Assembly (NCBI RefSeq): GCF_026151205.1 | Contig: NC_087073.1 | Span: 16,821,837 to 16,885,836, forward strand | Reading direction: 5' to 3' | Source of the DNA: Bolinopsis microptera | Taxonomy: Eukaryota; Ctenophora; Tentaculata; Lobata; Bolinopsidae | DNA: 64,000 nucleotides | Shown: piece by piece, positions 44,690 to 56,300 of the stretch | Layout: each line of letters opens with the position of its first letter | Position numbering within the stretch: position 1 is the stretch's first letter | The notes under the pieces: generated by a model | Database searches by the model: none | Seen by the model: only the letters and a program-made list of their open reading frames with translations | What the model was told of the DNA's origin: nothing | Position numbers and translations under genes: made by a program

Positions 44690-45740
44690 AAAAATATTTT
44701 CGGCTAATAATGAACAGAGTAGCCTGAATCGTGGAAAAAAGTGGTTTTCAGAAAAACTTTGAAAAATTTTGACTTAGAAGTTTTTCGGTCCGAGTCGTTC
44801 TCGAGACGTACAGCTGTATCGAGAGCTCCCGCTTCCGAGCTCGTGTTGCAAAGGGGAGGCATGCCTTCCGTGATCACATTACCAGGGGAAAACTCGAGTC
44901 CAGAATTGTGTATCGTCATCGAGGGGTAGGTGGGGACTTCGAAAAACCGAAAAAATATTTTCGGCTAATAATGAACAGGGTAGCCTGAATCGTGGAAAAA
45001 AGTGGTTTTCAGAAAATTTTGAAAAATTTTGACTTATAAGTTTTTCGGTCCGAGTCGTTCTCGAGACGTACCTCCTGTATCGAGAGCTCCCGCTTCCGAG
45101 CTCGTATTGCAAAGGGGAGGCCTGCCTTTCGAGATCACATTACCAGGGGAAACCTTGAGTCCAGAATTGTGTATCGAGGGGTAGGTGGGGACTTCGAAAA
45201 ACCGAAAAAATATTTTCGGCTAATAATGAACAGGGTAGCCTAAATCGTGGAAAAAAGTGGTTTTCAGAATAACTTCGAAAAATTGTAACTTAAAAGTTTT
45301 CGGTCCGAGTCGTTCTCGAGACGTACAGCTCCTGTATCGAGAGCTCCCGCTTCCGAGCTCGTGTTGCAAAGGGGAGGCCTGCGTTCCGTGATCACATTAC
45401 CAGGGGAAAACTCGAGTCCAGAATTGTGTATCGTCATCGAGGGGTAGGTGGGGACTCCGAAAAACCGAAAAAATATTTTCGGCTAATAATGAACAGGGTA
45501 GCTTGAATCGTGGAAAAAAGTGGTTTTCAGAAAAACTTTGAAAATTGTAACTTAAAAGTTTTCGGTCCGAGTCGTTCTCGAGACGTACAGCTCCTGTATC
45601 GAGAGCTCCCGCTTCCGAGCTCGTGTTGCAAAGGGGAGGCCTGCCTTCCAAGATCGCATTACCGGGGGAAACCTTGAGTCCAGAATACAGAATAGTGTAT
45701 CGAGGGGTAGGTGCGGCCTTAGAAAAAACCGGAAAATATT
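44690..45740. repeat. Four ~260-bp tandem units inside the hAT element
   Basis: The phrase TCGGCTAATAATGAACAGGG recurs at about 44700, 44962, 45217 and 45480, each unit ending in a block with TCGAGAGCTCCCGCTTCCGA. A fifth, partial start is seen near 45733. Confidence 0.85.
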
Positions 45741-46224
45741 TTGGGCTACCTCCCTGGGCTAGCCCCCGGCTATAATCGCAAAATTGGCAGTATTTAATCT
45801 TCTGATTATGAAATACGAAATATGAAGGTCACGTGTTCAGGGTCTGGGTAGCTACTTAATTAGCTCATTACTGCAATCATGTGACTCAGCTCTAGACGCC
45901 AGACGGTGATTAGTACTGTACTAGACAGTGCCTGCTTACGAACAACCTTATTAAGCACCTCTGGTTGTAAGTCACGTGACCCAATGATACTCAGACTTGC
46001 ATGAAAAAAAGGGAATTCGCACAAACGCGCTCAATCAGGGGTCTGGCAGCATATGCCAATCAGATATCATTTCTGATTATTACTCGTCTAGTGTCGTGAC
46101 TCGTGTCTACTCGTGTTACATTGTGTCTGCTACGTACTGCTTGTTTAAGCAATGTCTAGTAGTAGATAGGAAGATTTGTAAAAAAACTATATCTGTTCGG
46201 ACGTTGAAGCCGCCCTAAGTCGAG

Positions 46225-46365
46225 TCGAGTAGTAGTAAACCTAAAACATCGTCCGTCTGGTTGTTCTACTCAGAAGAAAATGGGATCCCTCATGCAAGCT
46301 GCAAGAAGTGCTCGATGAAGATTAGGCGTGGAAAGGAAGGAAATTTTCCAGCAACATCCGGCAAA
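46225..46365 (+). pseudogene. BED zinc-finger remnant of hAT transposase
   Basis: Reads SSVWLFYSEENGIPHASCKK then CSMKIRRGKEGNFPATS, a BED-type finger (aromatic start, CxxC, then GKEGNFPATS) found at the N-terminus of many hAT transposases. The paired His/Cys downstream and all of the catalytic core are missing because the sequence runs straight into the terminal CCGG repeats. Confidence 0.65.
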
Positions 46366-46694
46366 AACCGGCAAAATCCGGCTGCCTTTTATTTCACTCT
46401 GAAACCACCGGTTCCGGTCCGGCAAAATCCGGCTTGCCGGATTTGAGATCCAAATCCGGCTGAATCCGGTCCGGCAGCCAAAACCCCAATCCGGTCGGTT
46501 CCTATAGCAAACCATACTAAATAAAAATATCAAATCAATCTTAACAAGTAAAATCTATAAAATTGACGATTAAAGCATGAAGGAATGTGTTTGAGACTTT
46601 ATCGATCTGCTTTTCTAATAGTAATGGTAGAAAAAGTTTAACTTTTGTTTTATGAACCGGGCTACAGTCCAAGTGCGCCTAGCTAGATTACCAA

Positions 46695-47376
46695 ATTCCC
46701 TAAGTTTGTTATTATTCATAATGTGTCATTATAATAATATGACATATCAGTAACTGGAAAGAAAACTTAGTCTTGTCTTATCATGAGACGTTTTTAAATA
46801 TCATTCACTCAATATAGCTTAGGACTTCAGGTCGTTTAAAAAAAAGTTTTCAGGTCGTTTCAAATAAATAGGTTTAAGTACACAATGTTTGCACGTATCT
46901 TTACACATTAATTGTTAATTAACATTACAGTATCTCTTCAAACATTTTATCAAACTCAACAGAAAGGTTGAATTTAAAGATTGGTTTTAACTAATTTTTA
47001 CAGAGGTTTTTTATATTTTGCGTAATTTGTATTTCTTCTTAATCTGAATTGGAATAAGATGATGTAAAACTTAACGTACATGTTATATTGTGGTATATGC
47101 TGTCGATGTTATATAATATTTACAGTTTAGGATTATCGAATACCAAGACAATCTCTCTACGTTGTTTCACTATGAATCACAGTTGTAAAACTTTATAAGA
47201 TAAAGTGCTAGTAAAAAAAGGTTAGATTCCAAACCAGATCATAATGTAACATGTGAATAAATTACCAGGTGAAATTGCTTGGGTCCTAACTAATATGCTT
47301 TATCTTACAACTTGATAATCTCAGGATGATATTGATAACATGGCGTTATATGGTGGTTGTCATGTGATCATGCTTT
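46695..47376. other. 5' flank of the TBC-domain gene
   Basis: AT-rich with no repeats of note. The promoter, and possibly an upstream exon of the TBC gene, would lie here. Confidence 0.35.
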
Positions 47377-50300
47377 ATGGACGGACTATTCAACAAATTC
47401 TTATCCGTTCTCAGAGAAGCTACAGATGATAACAAGACAGATGAAACCGGATCAGAGTCAGATACACTGAAAGAGACAGAACATGAGATAAATGAAGGGA
47501 ATGTTGGAGATAGGGTGGATGAAGGAGACACGGTAAGGGAGACAGGCGTAAACAAGCTGGAAACTAATAATGGAGACTGCCTAACCAGCAATGGAGTATC
47601 AGAGCTGGAGGACACCAGACTGCCTACTGATCACCTCCTCCACAATACAACCAGCCCCCTCACAAACGTGTCCTCGGAAACTGAGTCTTTTAAATCTGAA
47701 TCCCTTGAACTTGAATCAACTGAAAGTAGCAGTACCGATACCGATCTACTAGAGAATCCAGGACACTCGTTGGAGGAGGAGGAGGAAAAATATTGCATTG
47801 TTACACTGGATAAAGAAAGGCGGGAGCAGTATGTAGATGTGGTGCCGATAGAAGGACTGCCCTTGCCGGTGCTAGGTGACCGTCTAGTTCCCGAGTATAC
47901 CCCCTCACTGCAGCACAGTCCTAGTCATGGTGTATTGCAGTTACAGAGAGACATATCCACCAGTCCCTCTCTCTTTGACAGATCTATTGAGTTTCTTAAG
48001 AGGGAGTTTGACAGTCTACGATTCAGCCTAGGTACATGTGTCCACAATCCAGCTGGATTATGTGGCTGAGCTGCTTTGGAGAAATATCATTGTTTAGTAA
48101 TAATAATAATTTGGTCGACCGCAGTCGGGGAGCCGATTTCCCTGTCTAATTGCATTTCGGCCACGGTCCCTTCGGTACAGATTTCCCTGCAGTATAGTCA
48201 TTGTTTAGTTGGTAGGTTATGAGAAATGTTTACTCGGTTAATGAACTGTTGAAATGTTTCAGGTACCAGACCACTGTTAACTCACACAGAATGGTTCAAC
48301 TTGTTCAACTCAGACGGTCAAATGTTGGACGCTCAACAGTTCTATAACTACTTGCTGGAATGTAAGTACTGTAAGACGCCCCCTAATTACCTAATTACCG
48401 CGGCCATTGCCATCCCCCAAACGAGGGTATAATATTCATTAGGTGAGCAATCCAAACCCCGGTTTACCGCGGCTTTTACCTTCCTACTGTATAACATACA
48501 ATGAGAGAGGATTGATTTGAAGCATTGCCACTATCTCTGTAACTATGTAACTTAAGTTATAGTTATAGTAACCATGGTTACACACTTTACTAATATAGAT
48601 CAGATTCCTGTGAATTGCCAAGTTAAAAGTTGGATGGTTTAATAATCTGACACTTGAAGGCATTATTGGTATTTATTGGACGGTTAATGAAACTTGTGAC
48701 GGTTAGTGAAAATTTTGCGCCTGTGACGTTATTCCGATTTCTGAACTTTTTCTGTCATATAATAAGACACAATGAAACTATATAAACCATAGATTTCTGT
48801 TTCATATAACTTATATTGCAACTCGATGATGGAATGGTACGAAAAGTAATCATTCGTATTTACGGTTATAGTGCTGTTTAAACCCGATTCATTTATTTAT
48901 TATTTGATATTATTAATTAATATGAGTCGTCCTCTCAGATGATTGGCCAACAGAGTTGCTGCAGGAAGGTTGGAAATACTTGTTTGAGTTCTACGAGACA
49001 TTCTCTAATCACAACGAAAGAGTACTGATGGATAAGAATAAGGAAAACGAGCTCAATAACTTGTTCAATACTTGGTCAGAAATACTGCAACTGGTGAGTT
49101 CAATATACCAATCATTAACTGTGTCTGAAAAATACCACTTCGGTTGTTATCGTTTTGTTCATATTTCCACGGCAAAAATCAGCTTATCGTCGGATCAACT
49201 TTCAAAATATATAACTTACTATACGAAATTGAGTCATTACTTCATAACTTTAGGTAAAAATCGAAAAATTAAGATACCTTGATAATAATAATACCTTAAT
49301 TTCGTGTGATAGGCAGATTGAAAAAGATGTTATATCTTAATTGAATGACAACATTATATTACTCTCCTTAATATTTAGAACGATGAAGACGATAATGTTG
49401 ATAAAGCGAGGGTACAAAAGCTGATTTACCTTATTAACAAGGATGTTCCTAGAACAGATCGGGATCATCCATTTTACATGTAAGTGTGTGCTCAGACTGG
49501 AATCGTAAGTATGCTTCCTTTGAAGGAAGCATACTTGAACCTCCTTGATTTGTCTGATCGATCATAATACTAGATATTAAAGCGAAGACCTCATGGAAAA
49601 TGACAAAGTGTCGCACATGGACACAGATTAGATCAGTGCTTTCTGTAAGGCGCTGAGACAAAATAAGAATGCAATATGGCAGCCTTCCTTAAAACTTTGC
49701 GCGCGCGCGCGCAATGCAATTGCGCGGGTATATTTATTATGTATTAATTATATCAAAATTTAATATAGTCTGCTAGGCTACTGTTATTCGACTCGAACGA
49801 AGCAAAACATTCATCTTGAATTACAGCAAACGATATTATGTACTTTTTGATAAGATAAAAGTAAATGTGTGGTATATTGTGCATGGGAATCGGCTTAAAT
49901 GCTGCTTAAACTTAATATTTGACAAAAATAAACATTGAATTACAGTCAAAACTGCTGAAAAGTGCGTTTCGCCTATTCAGAGCCTTTTTCTCCGGGAGTC
50001 AATACCTCAGCATACGGCATACCTTGCTATTAATATATGATATACGATTTTTTTGTACATCTCGTCGATGGAAAAAGTGAAACCCATGTCCATTTATCGG
50101 CTTAAAATTTTAATGCTGCTTAAATTAATGTTTGATGAAAGTAAACATTACCATCTTGTTCGCTGTTCTGTAATTGATAAATAAAGTTGTATTTCAGCTA
50201 CATCGGGAATGGTATAATGAACATTTACATTCGATTTTTACCAACAAATTATGACCAAAATTTGCCAATTGTGGCCTTTCCTCAATTTTTTGTCGATGTC

Positions 50301-53300
50301 ACCCCCCCCCCCCCCCGCCCGCGCAAATTGTTTTTGCCGCCCCCCCCCCCCCCCCCCCCCTTAAGTTTTTCTAATGTCCTTTAAAAATAGTGAAGGTCTG
50401 GCCTTCCGTTTTGCCCCCCAGGCCCCCCCTGGGAGCATGTTGCACCCCAAATATTCTTTGCAACACAAATCGGACATTTTTATTTGGGTCCAAAAATCCA
50501 TCTATGACTAGTGACCTGGCGTTTTACGCTCTCGAATTTATGTAATATCCTATTGAAGCACATGCCAACCTATCGCGTGTTTACAACAACACAGTTTGAA
50601 AGCACATGAAATCTTTCTCTGCAAAGATCTTTCTAGCCTGGAATAAATGATTCCACGTGAGAATATGAGATACCTGAGAATATACCTTACTACAATGTAT
50701 CAGAGTTGTTGCGGTGTATCATTATAATAGTAGTGTGCTGTGTAATACTGTATAAACGTTTACCAGTGTGGGGTTTGTCCATAAACCGTTAATTGTAAAT
50801 GTTTCCAGCCTCTGTAGTCTGTAGCTAGCGTTTGAAAGAACATGCTTATCCTTGTCTATATATTTGAAATATCTATATCTGAAAGATCCTTCACTTCCTC
50901 GGCAGTCGGCAGCAATGACATCGTTATATTATAATAGTTTGGGCGATCTCTAGTCTATTTTGGGTAACATTGTAACATAATAACATCTGCTCACAGGTAT
51001 AGCCGTCAAAGGGTCTCCCTGTCAGAGGACTAACCCAGCTTGTATTGAGATTCTTTTGAGTTATTGCAGAGAAATGACAGTATGCCAGAACACAAGACCG
51101 GTGTGTCTCAATGAAATCGTCTGCAATTATGTTTGTCTTGTAGGAATATATTGCAAAGAAAGCACTGTGAAGCTAGGACAACAGTCCCCGATCAAGACCG
51201 TATCTTTTAACAGTAGGTACAGATGTAACACCATAGCAACACCATGGTACTGGTATTACTCCATGATAAAACCATGGAAAAAAATAGAAACGCGAATATA
51301 ACACCGTGGTAACACCATGGAAACAACACAGCTACACCATGATAACACCATAGTAACACCACTGTAAACTTGATCTTTCAGCTCTAGTCCTGAAAACTCA
51401 GATGTGTTGAGGGACCTTCTTGTGACCTTCTGTTTCACCAACCCAGGTTTGTGTCTTTGTGTGTTTGTGTGTTTGTGTGTTTGTGTGTTTGTGTGTTGTG
51501 TGTTGTGTTCGTGTGTTTGTGTGTTTGTGTGTTTGTGTGTTGTGTTCGTGTGTTTGTGTGTTGTGTTTGTGTGTTTGTGTGTTTGTGTGTTTGTGTGTTG
51601 TGTTCGTGTGTTTGTGTGTTTGTGTGTTTGTGTGTTGTGTTCGTGTGTTTGTGTGTTGTGTTTGTGTGTTTGTGTGTTTGTGTGTTTGTGTGTTGTGTTC
51701 GTGTGTTTGTGTGTTGTGTTCGTGTGTTTGTGTGTTTGTGTGTTTGTGTGTTTGTGTGTTGTGTGTTGTGTGTTTGTGTGTTGTGTTTGTGTGTTTGTGT
51801 GTTTGTGTGTTGTGTGTTGTGTTCGTGTGTTTGTGTGTTGTGTTCGTGTGTTTGTGTGTTGTGTTTGTGTGTTTGTGTGTTGTGTTTGTGTGTTGTGTGT
51901 TGTGTTCGTGTGTTTGGTCGTCAGGGCACGAATCACTGTTGATGAAGATTGCTGGAACACAGATCTACAAAAAATACATTTTTTGATTTATCCTCCCATA
52001 TCTTCTTCTCATAACATGATTTTTACCTTTTAGCGTATTTAGAAAAGTTTGAGATAATAACAATCTCACTGTGCAGATATAGGGTACGTGCAGGGCATGA
52101 ACGAGGTGCTGAGCATGTTTCTAGTGACGGTAGACGACAAGGTGGCTGCTTATTGGGGCTTCTCTAACTACGTCCTCAGGAACAAGCTCTTCTTTAACTC
52201 GACCGGGCTCATGGCCAAACTCAGTAAGTTTATTGGCTCATGGCCAAACTCAGTAAGTTTATTGGCTCATGGCCAAACTCAGTAAGTTTATTGGCTCATG
52301 GCCAAACTCAGTAAGTTTATTACTCTTATCAAGATATTACTATTGATCTGTATTGACCGGGCTCATGGCCAAACTCAGTGAGTATATTACTCTTAACTCG
52401 ACCGGGCTCATGGCCAAACTCAGTAAGTTTATTACTCTTATCAAGATATTACTGTTGGTCTGTATTGACCGGGCTCATGGCCAAACTCAGTAAGTTTAAT
52501 ACTCTTATCAAGAAATTACTGTTGATATGTATTTGGAGTATTTAATAACGTCCTATTGCAATTACATGCGTAGGGACTAGGGGACAAGAGTCCAGGACAC
52601 ATGTGTGGTGTGTACTAACAATGAAGCAGTCTTAACATACTTTGCGGCACGATTTTTATGATTCATCGACATTTTTAAGTTATTATTTGATAAAACACAA
52701 TGATACATCAAAGTTAATCAAAACTAAAAACTACATTTTATAGAACAACACTACTAAAAAGCATCTAAAAATTCATTGATTAGTTACTATTACTATCTAA
52801 TTCGTAATGTATTTGTAAGCAAATTACTAAAAATAAATCATCACATAAATATCATATTAGTATTCCTGAAAGCTCCTGAAGGGTTGTTTAAAATATATCT
52901 AGTAGTAGATGGTGGTGAACTAAATTTGTGATTCTGGTTTTTGATCGTTCAATATTGGTTCAGCTGATTGTTAAATCCTTATCTCGCGTCAGAAAACAAA
53001 CTTCACAACAGTATCTAGATATTATACTACATGACGTTATCATTTTGCTTACTGAAAATGCCAGAAACTGTTAACTTATTCGTGTTTACTAGTCTCGTTT
53101 ACTGGGTAGTTATAACCCAGTCGCCGGGCAGAGTAACACAGTTTATATAATATTTAATATTTAACATATAAAGATATATAATATATAATGTTAAAAGTTA
53201 TACCATATTCTTGTAACAAGATACCGCGCCCCGGCAGTATAAAAGTTGGCATATTTTAAGTGTGTCGAGACGGGCATCTTAATTAATAGGATTCATGGCT

Positions 53301-56300
53301 GATACACTTGATGGTACTGTCAAAGAAGTCGTTTGGGAGGTTCAATTCTTGAACCATTAGGAAATTCCATTTTAGGAAAATATAACCGTCTTTTTATGCC
53401 GATAAAGTTTCCGATTTAATGAAGTCTGGCGTTAAAACTGGTATAATGTCCGGGTTTCTTGAGGGTTTCTTGAGTGAGGCATTCGTGGGGCTACAAAAAG
53501 CCCTGATTAAATAATTTAACTGATTCGTAAATTTGATATAAATTTAAATAAAAATCGATATTAAATTAAACCGAAGTTGCACTAACTCATTCATTTTACC
53601 TCACCTCACCAGTAATCATGTCCCTGATAACTTTTAAATACAAGTATGAATATTTTTATTATTTAAATCTAAAATTAAAATACATTTTCTAAATATTAGA
53701 GTACCCTAAACAGTTTTGAAAAGTTTTGATCACATCAAAATATCTGTATTCGATGTAATTGATCTGCTTGGTAATAATATGAATGTTTACCATCAACCCT
53801 ATTTTCGTTTGAATGGTTAATGATAAAAAATATTCATCATCAGATACAAAATTATAATACAATTCGTAAAGATAATTAACCCCAACAACAAAGAGTTTCA
53901 TATCTAATCTGCAGGGTGTTTCAAAACTCTTCTCCAAATTTGAAATTTTAATTCTTGGATTTACGAAGGAGCAGATTGGTTGTAATCAGTTCAAAGATGC
54001 TTGTTATGTTAGATCCCACAATTTAGGTTTTGGCAGCAAAGACGGATTAAAACATCATTTTTCACAATTTTTTATTTCGCCAAACTTTGGGTCGAAAAAT
54101 TGTGAATTTTGAGCGGCATTCGATATCTGAAAACGAGTCTTGCAACACCCTGTAATTAATTTTTTTTCTACGTTTGATCTTGTAGTTTTTTAATCTTTTA
54201 TTTATTAGTTTTATGTATTAATTTTAAGCAGTCTTTAATTCGCAACAGGCTCGTTAACGGTAACTATACATTTTCATTAAATTATTCGCACAAAAAGGAA
54301 ATCCAAAACCATCGAAACATTTACTAAACCTATTCTATCGCATTTATGTTAATATGCTAAATTACCTATAACATGCAAGTGCTTTAAAAACCTAACAATC
54401 ATCAGAACAAAAAACGAAATACTAGATAAAAAGGAAATAATATCTACCAAAACACTAGACAACATTACACGTGACTCCCTTATCCCCATGACAACATTAC
54501 ACGTGACTCCCTTATCACCATGACAACATCACTCCACATCACTCTCTTCGTAGTCGCCGGTAGATCCGCCGCGTGGGGGAGGAGTGTAAGCGACCATTAG
54601 ACCAGGTGCGCGTGGGGTGAAGCTCAGGGTGGGGTTAACCACGCGGGGGGAGGTGTGTCCCTGGTAGAGTCTGTTCTTGTTGATGTACGTGACTACCTTG
54701 TTAGAGAGGAGGTACCGGGTACTGAGACCACGTGCTGTGAGACTCCTTATCTCTGTAGAGCTCACCTGGGGGGTTCAACTTTAATAGTGGTTCTGAACCT
54801 AACCACTGACAAAACTAATACATAGTACTGTTTATAATGATGTAAACTGTTAATGATGAAAAGTGTGTTGTTATTTGACACAGCAATTAGTCTCACCTCA
54901 CAATGTACGGTACTGGGTACCAGGTGGATGTACTGCCTGTAATGCTCCGGGAACTCCTGCAGTACCTCCTCTACATCGTACCCTCTCCGCATGTGTACTA
55001 ATAAACCATACCTCTTCACTATAAACTCCACATCTATCGGGGCCCAACACTCTGCAGACAAGAAGTGTATGATATTATGCACAGACAATGTGTTATTGGT
55101 TAGTCGTTATTATTTCAGGGGATTTGGTAAATTATCTTGCAATATCAGTAGGGGGGAGCCAAGTGGATATTTGTAGATATTTGGATAATGTCATCCACTT
55201 TTTTCGTGAATTATCCATTACAATAATCTACAAATATCTACATTTATCTACAAAAAATTTATATCTCAAATATGTGCCCAGAAATTCTACTGAATTTTTG
55301 GAGATAAATGTATAAATTTGTAGAATTTGTAGAATTTTCGTGAATTATCCATTGACAATAATCTACAAATATCTACATTTATCTACAAAAAATGTAATCT
55401 CAAATATGTGCCCAGAAATTCTACTGAATTTTTGGAGATAAATGTATAAATTTGTAGAATGTCATCCACTTTTTTCGTGGATTATCCATTCTACATTAAT
55501 CTACAAATATCTACAAATATCCACTTGGCTCCCCCCCCCCCCTCAGTAGGTAGTCGTCTGATGGATTATGGTTAAATTTGATCGTAAAATTTGAATTTTG
55601 TCTTATATATGAGCAATAAACATGGTAAGATTGCAACAAATCACTCAAACAAACTCGTTATCACAAACAGAAATATGGCAATACCACAGAACAATAATAA
55701 CTTTCCATCGTAATTTACTAAATATCAAACATCAATAATAAAACCCTGCAAACCCGGATCCGCCATCTTCTTGAGCATATCAATACCACACACAAGCATG
55801 ACCCTAACCCCGGCTCCGTAGATCTGCCTACACGCTCGCTCACTTTCAAGGAGCACCTCGGAAGTGCACCTCCACCCTGGCTGGTTCACCTCCCAGTCCC
55901 ACAGCTGAACCCACTTGTCTTCCTGAGGATGGGGTAGTTTTAGTTTCCACCTTCACGGCTACTTTCATCATACTTGATTTTGGGAAAAGCAGATTTGGAA
56001 GATTTAGACGTATCCACGTCTTCTGGCCTTCATTACAGTTCGTGTATCACAGTTTTAAAAGGAAAATTTTATGTGAAGTAAAACCCGAACATATTACATT
56101 TCTCCTACTTAGTCCTAGTGTGCAAGGAAAATAGTTTTGAAATCAAAAGAAAAGTTTGGGAAATGTTACTCCCGATAAAAAGTAACCTGTTCACTTAGAG
56201 TGAGTCGTATCATCTTGATACGGTGTTTAGCGGAGATAAGAGTGTCCTTCTGTCTGCTGTATTCGTCATGAGCTGGTGATATTAGACCACCTACCACACT

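Larger units (their letters stand above)
44548..46504 (+). mobile_element. hAT transposon, internally deleted, 8-bp target duplication
   Basis: Ends TAGGAACCGACCGG and CCGGTCGGTTCCTA are exact inverses. The flanking TAGCAAAC occurs on both sides (44540-44547 and 46505-46512), an 8-bp duplication as expected for hAT elements. Sub-terminal DNA is full of CCGGATTT/AAATCCGG repeats on both sides, probably transposase-binding sites. A BED-finger remnant near the right end supports the superfamily. Confidence 0.85.
42815..46663 (+). mobile_element. TA-flanked DNA transposon inside the Merlin MITE
   Basis: Ends are a perfect 23-bp inverted pair beginning AGCCCGGTTCATAAAACAAA. If the element proper begins at GCCCGG, TA flanks both sides (42814-42815 and 46663-46664). 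It carries a decayed ~500-codon gene (42957-44457), and a hAT element sits in its 3' part. The superfamily is not assigned. Confidence 0.65.
42376..46694. mobile_element. Merlin-family MITE, split by nested insertions
   Basis: Starts TTGGTAATCTAGCTAGGCAT and ends with the inverse ...CCTAGCTAGATTACCAA, the same TIRs as 1-1056, with internal GGGGCACA/TGTGCCCC repeats. Without its nested guests it is only ~470 bp. No clear target duplication is seen (flanks TGGGCCAC and ATTCCCTA). Confidence 0.75.

Noticed and set aside
51256-52033. Four overlapping open frames rich in CVCVFVCL or HTNTQ
   Set aside because: Created by the GTGTTTGT microsatellite in TBC intron 5. Only the short real exon at 51382-51446 inside this span is kept.
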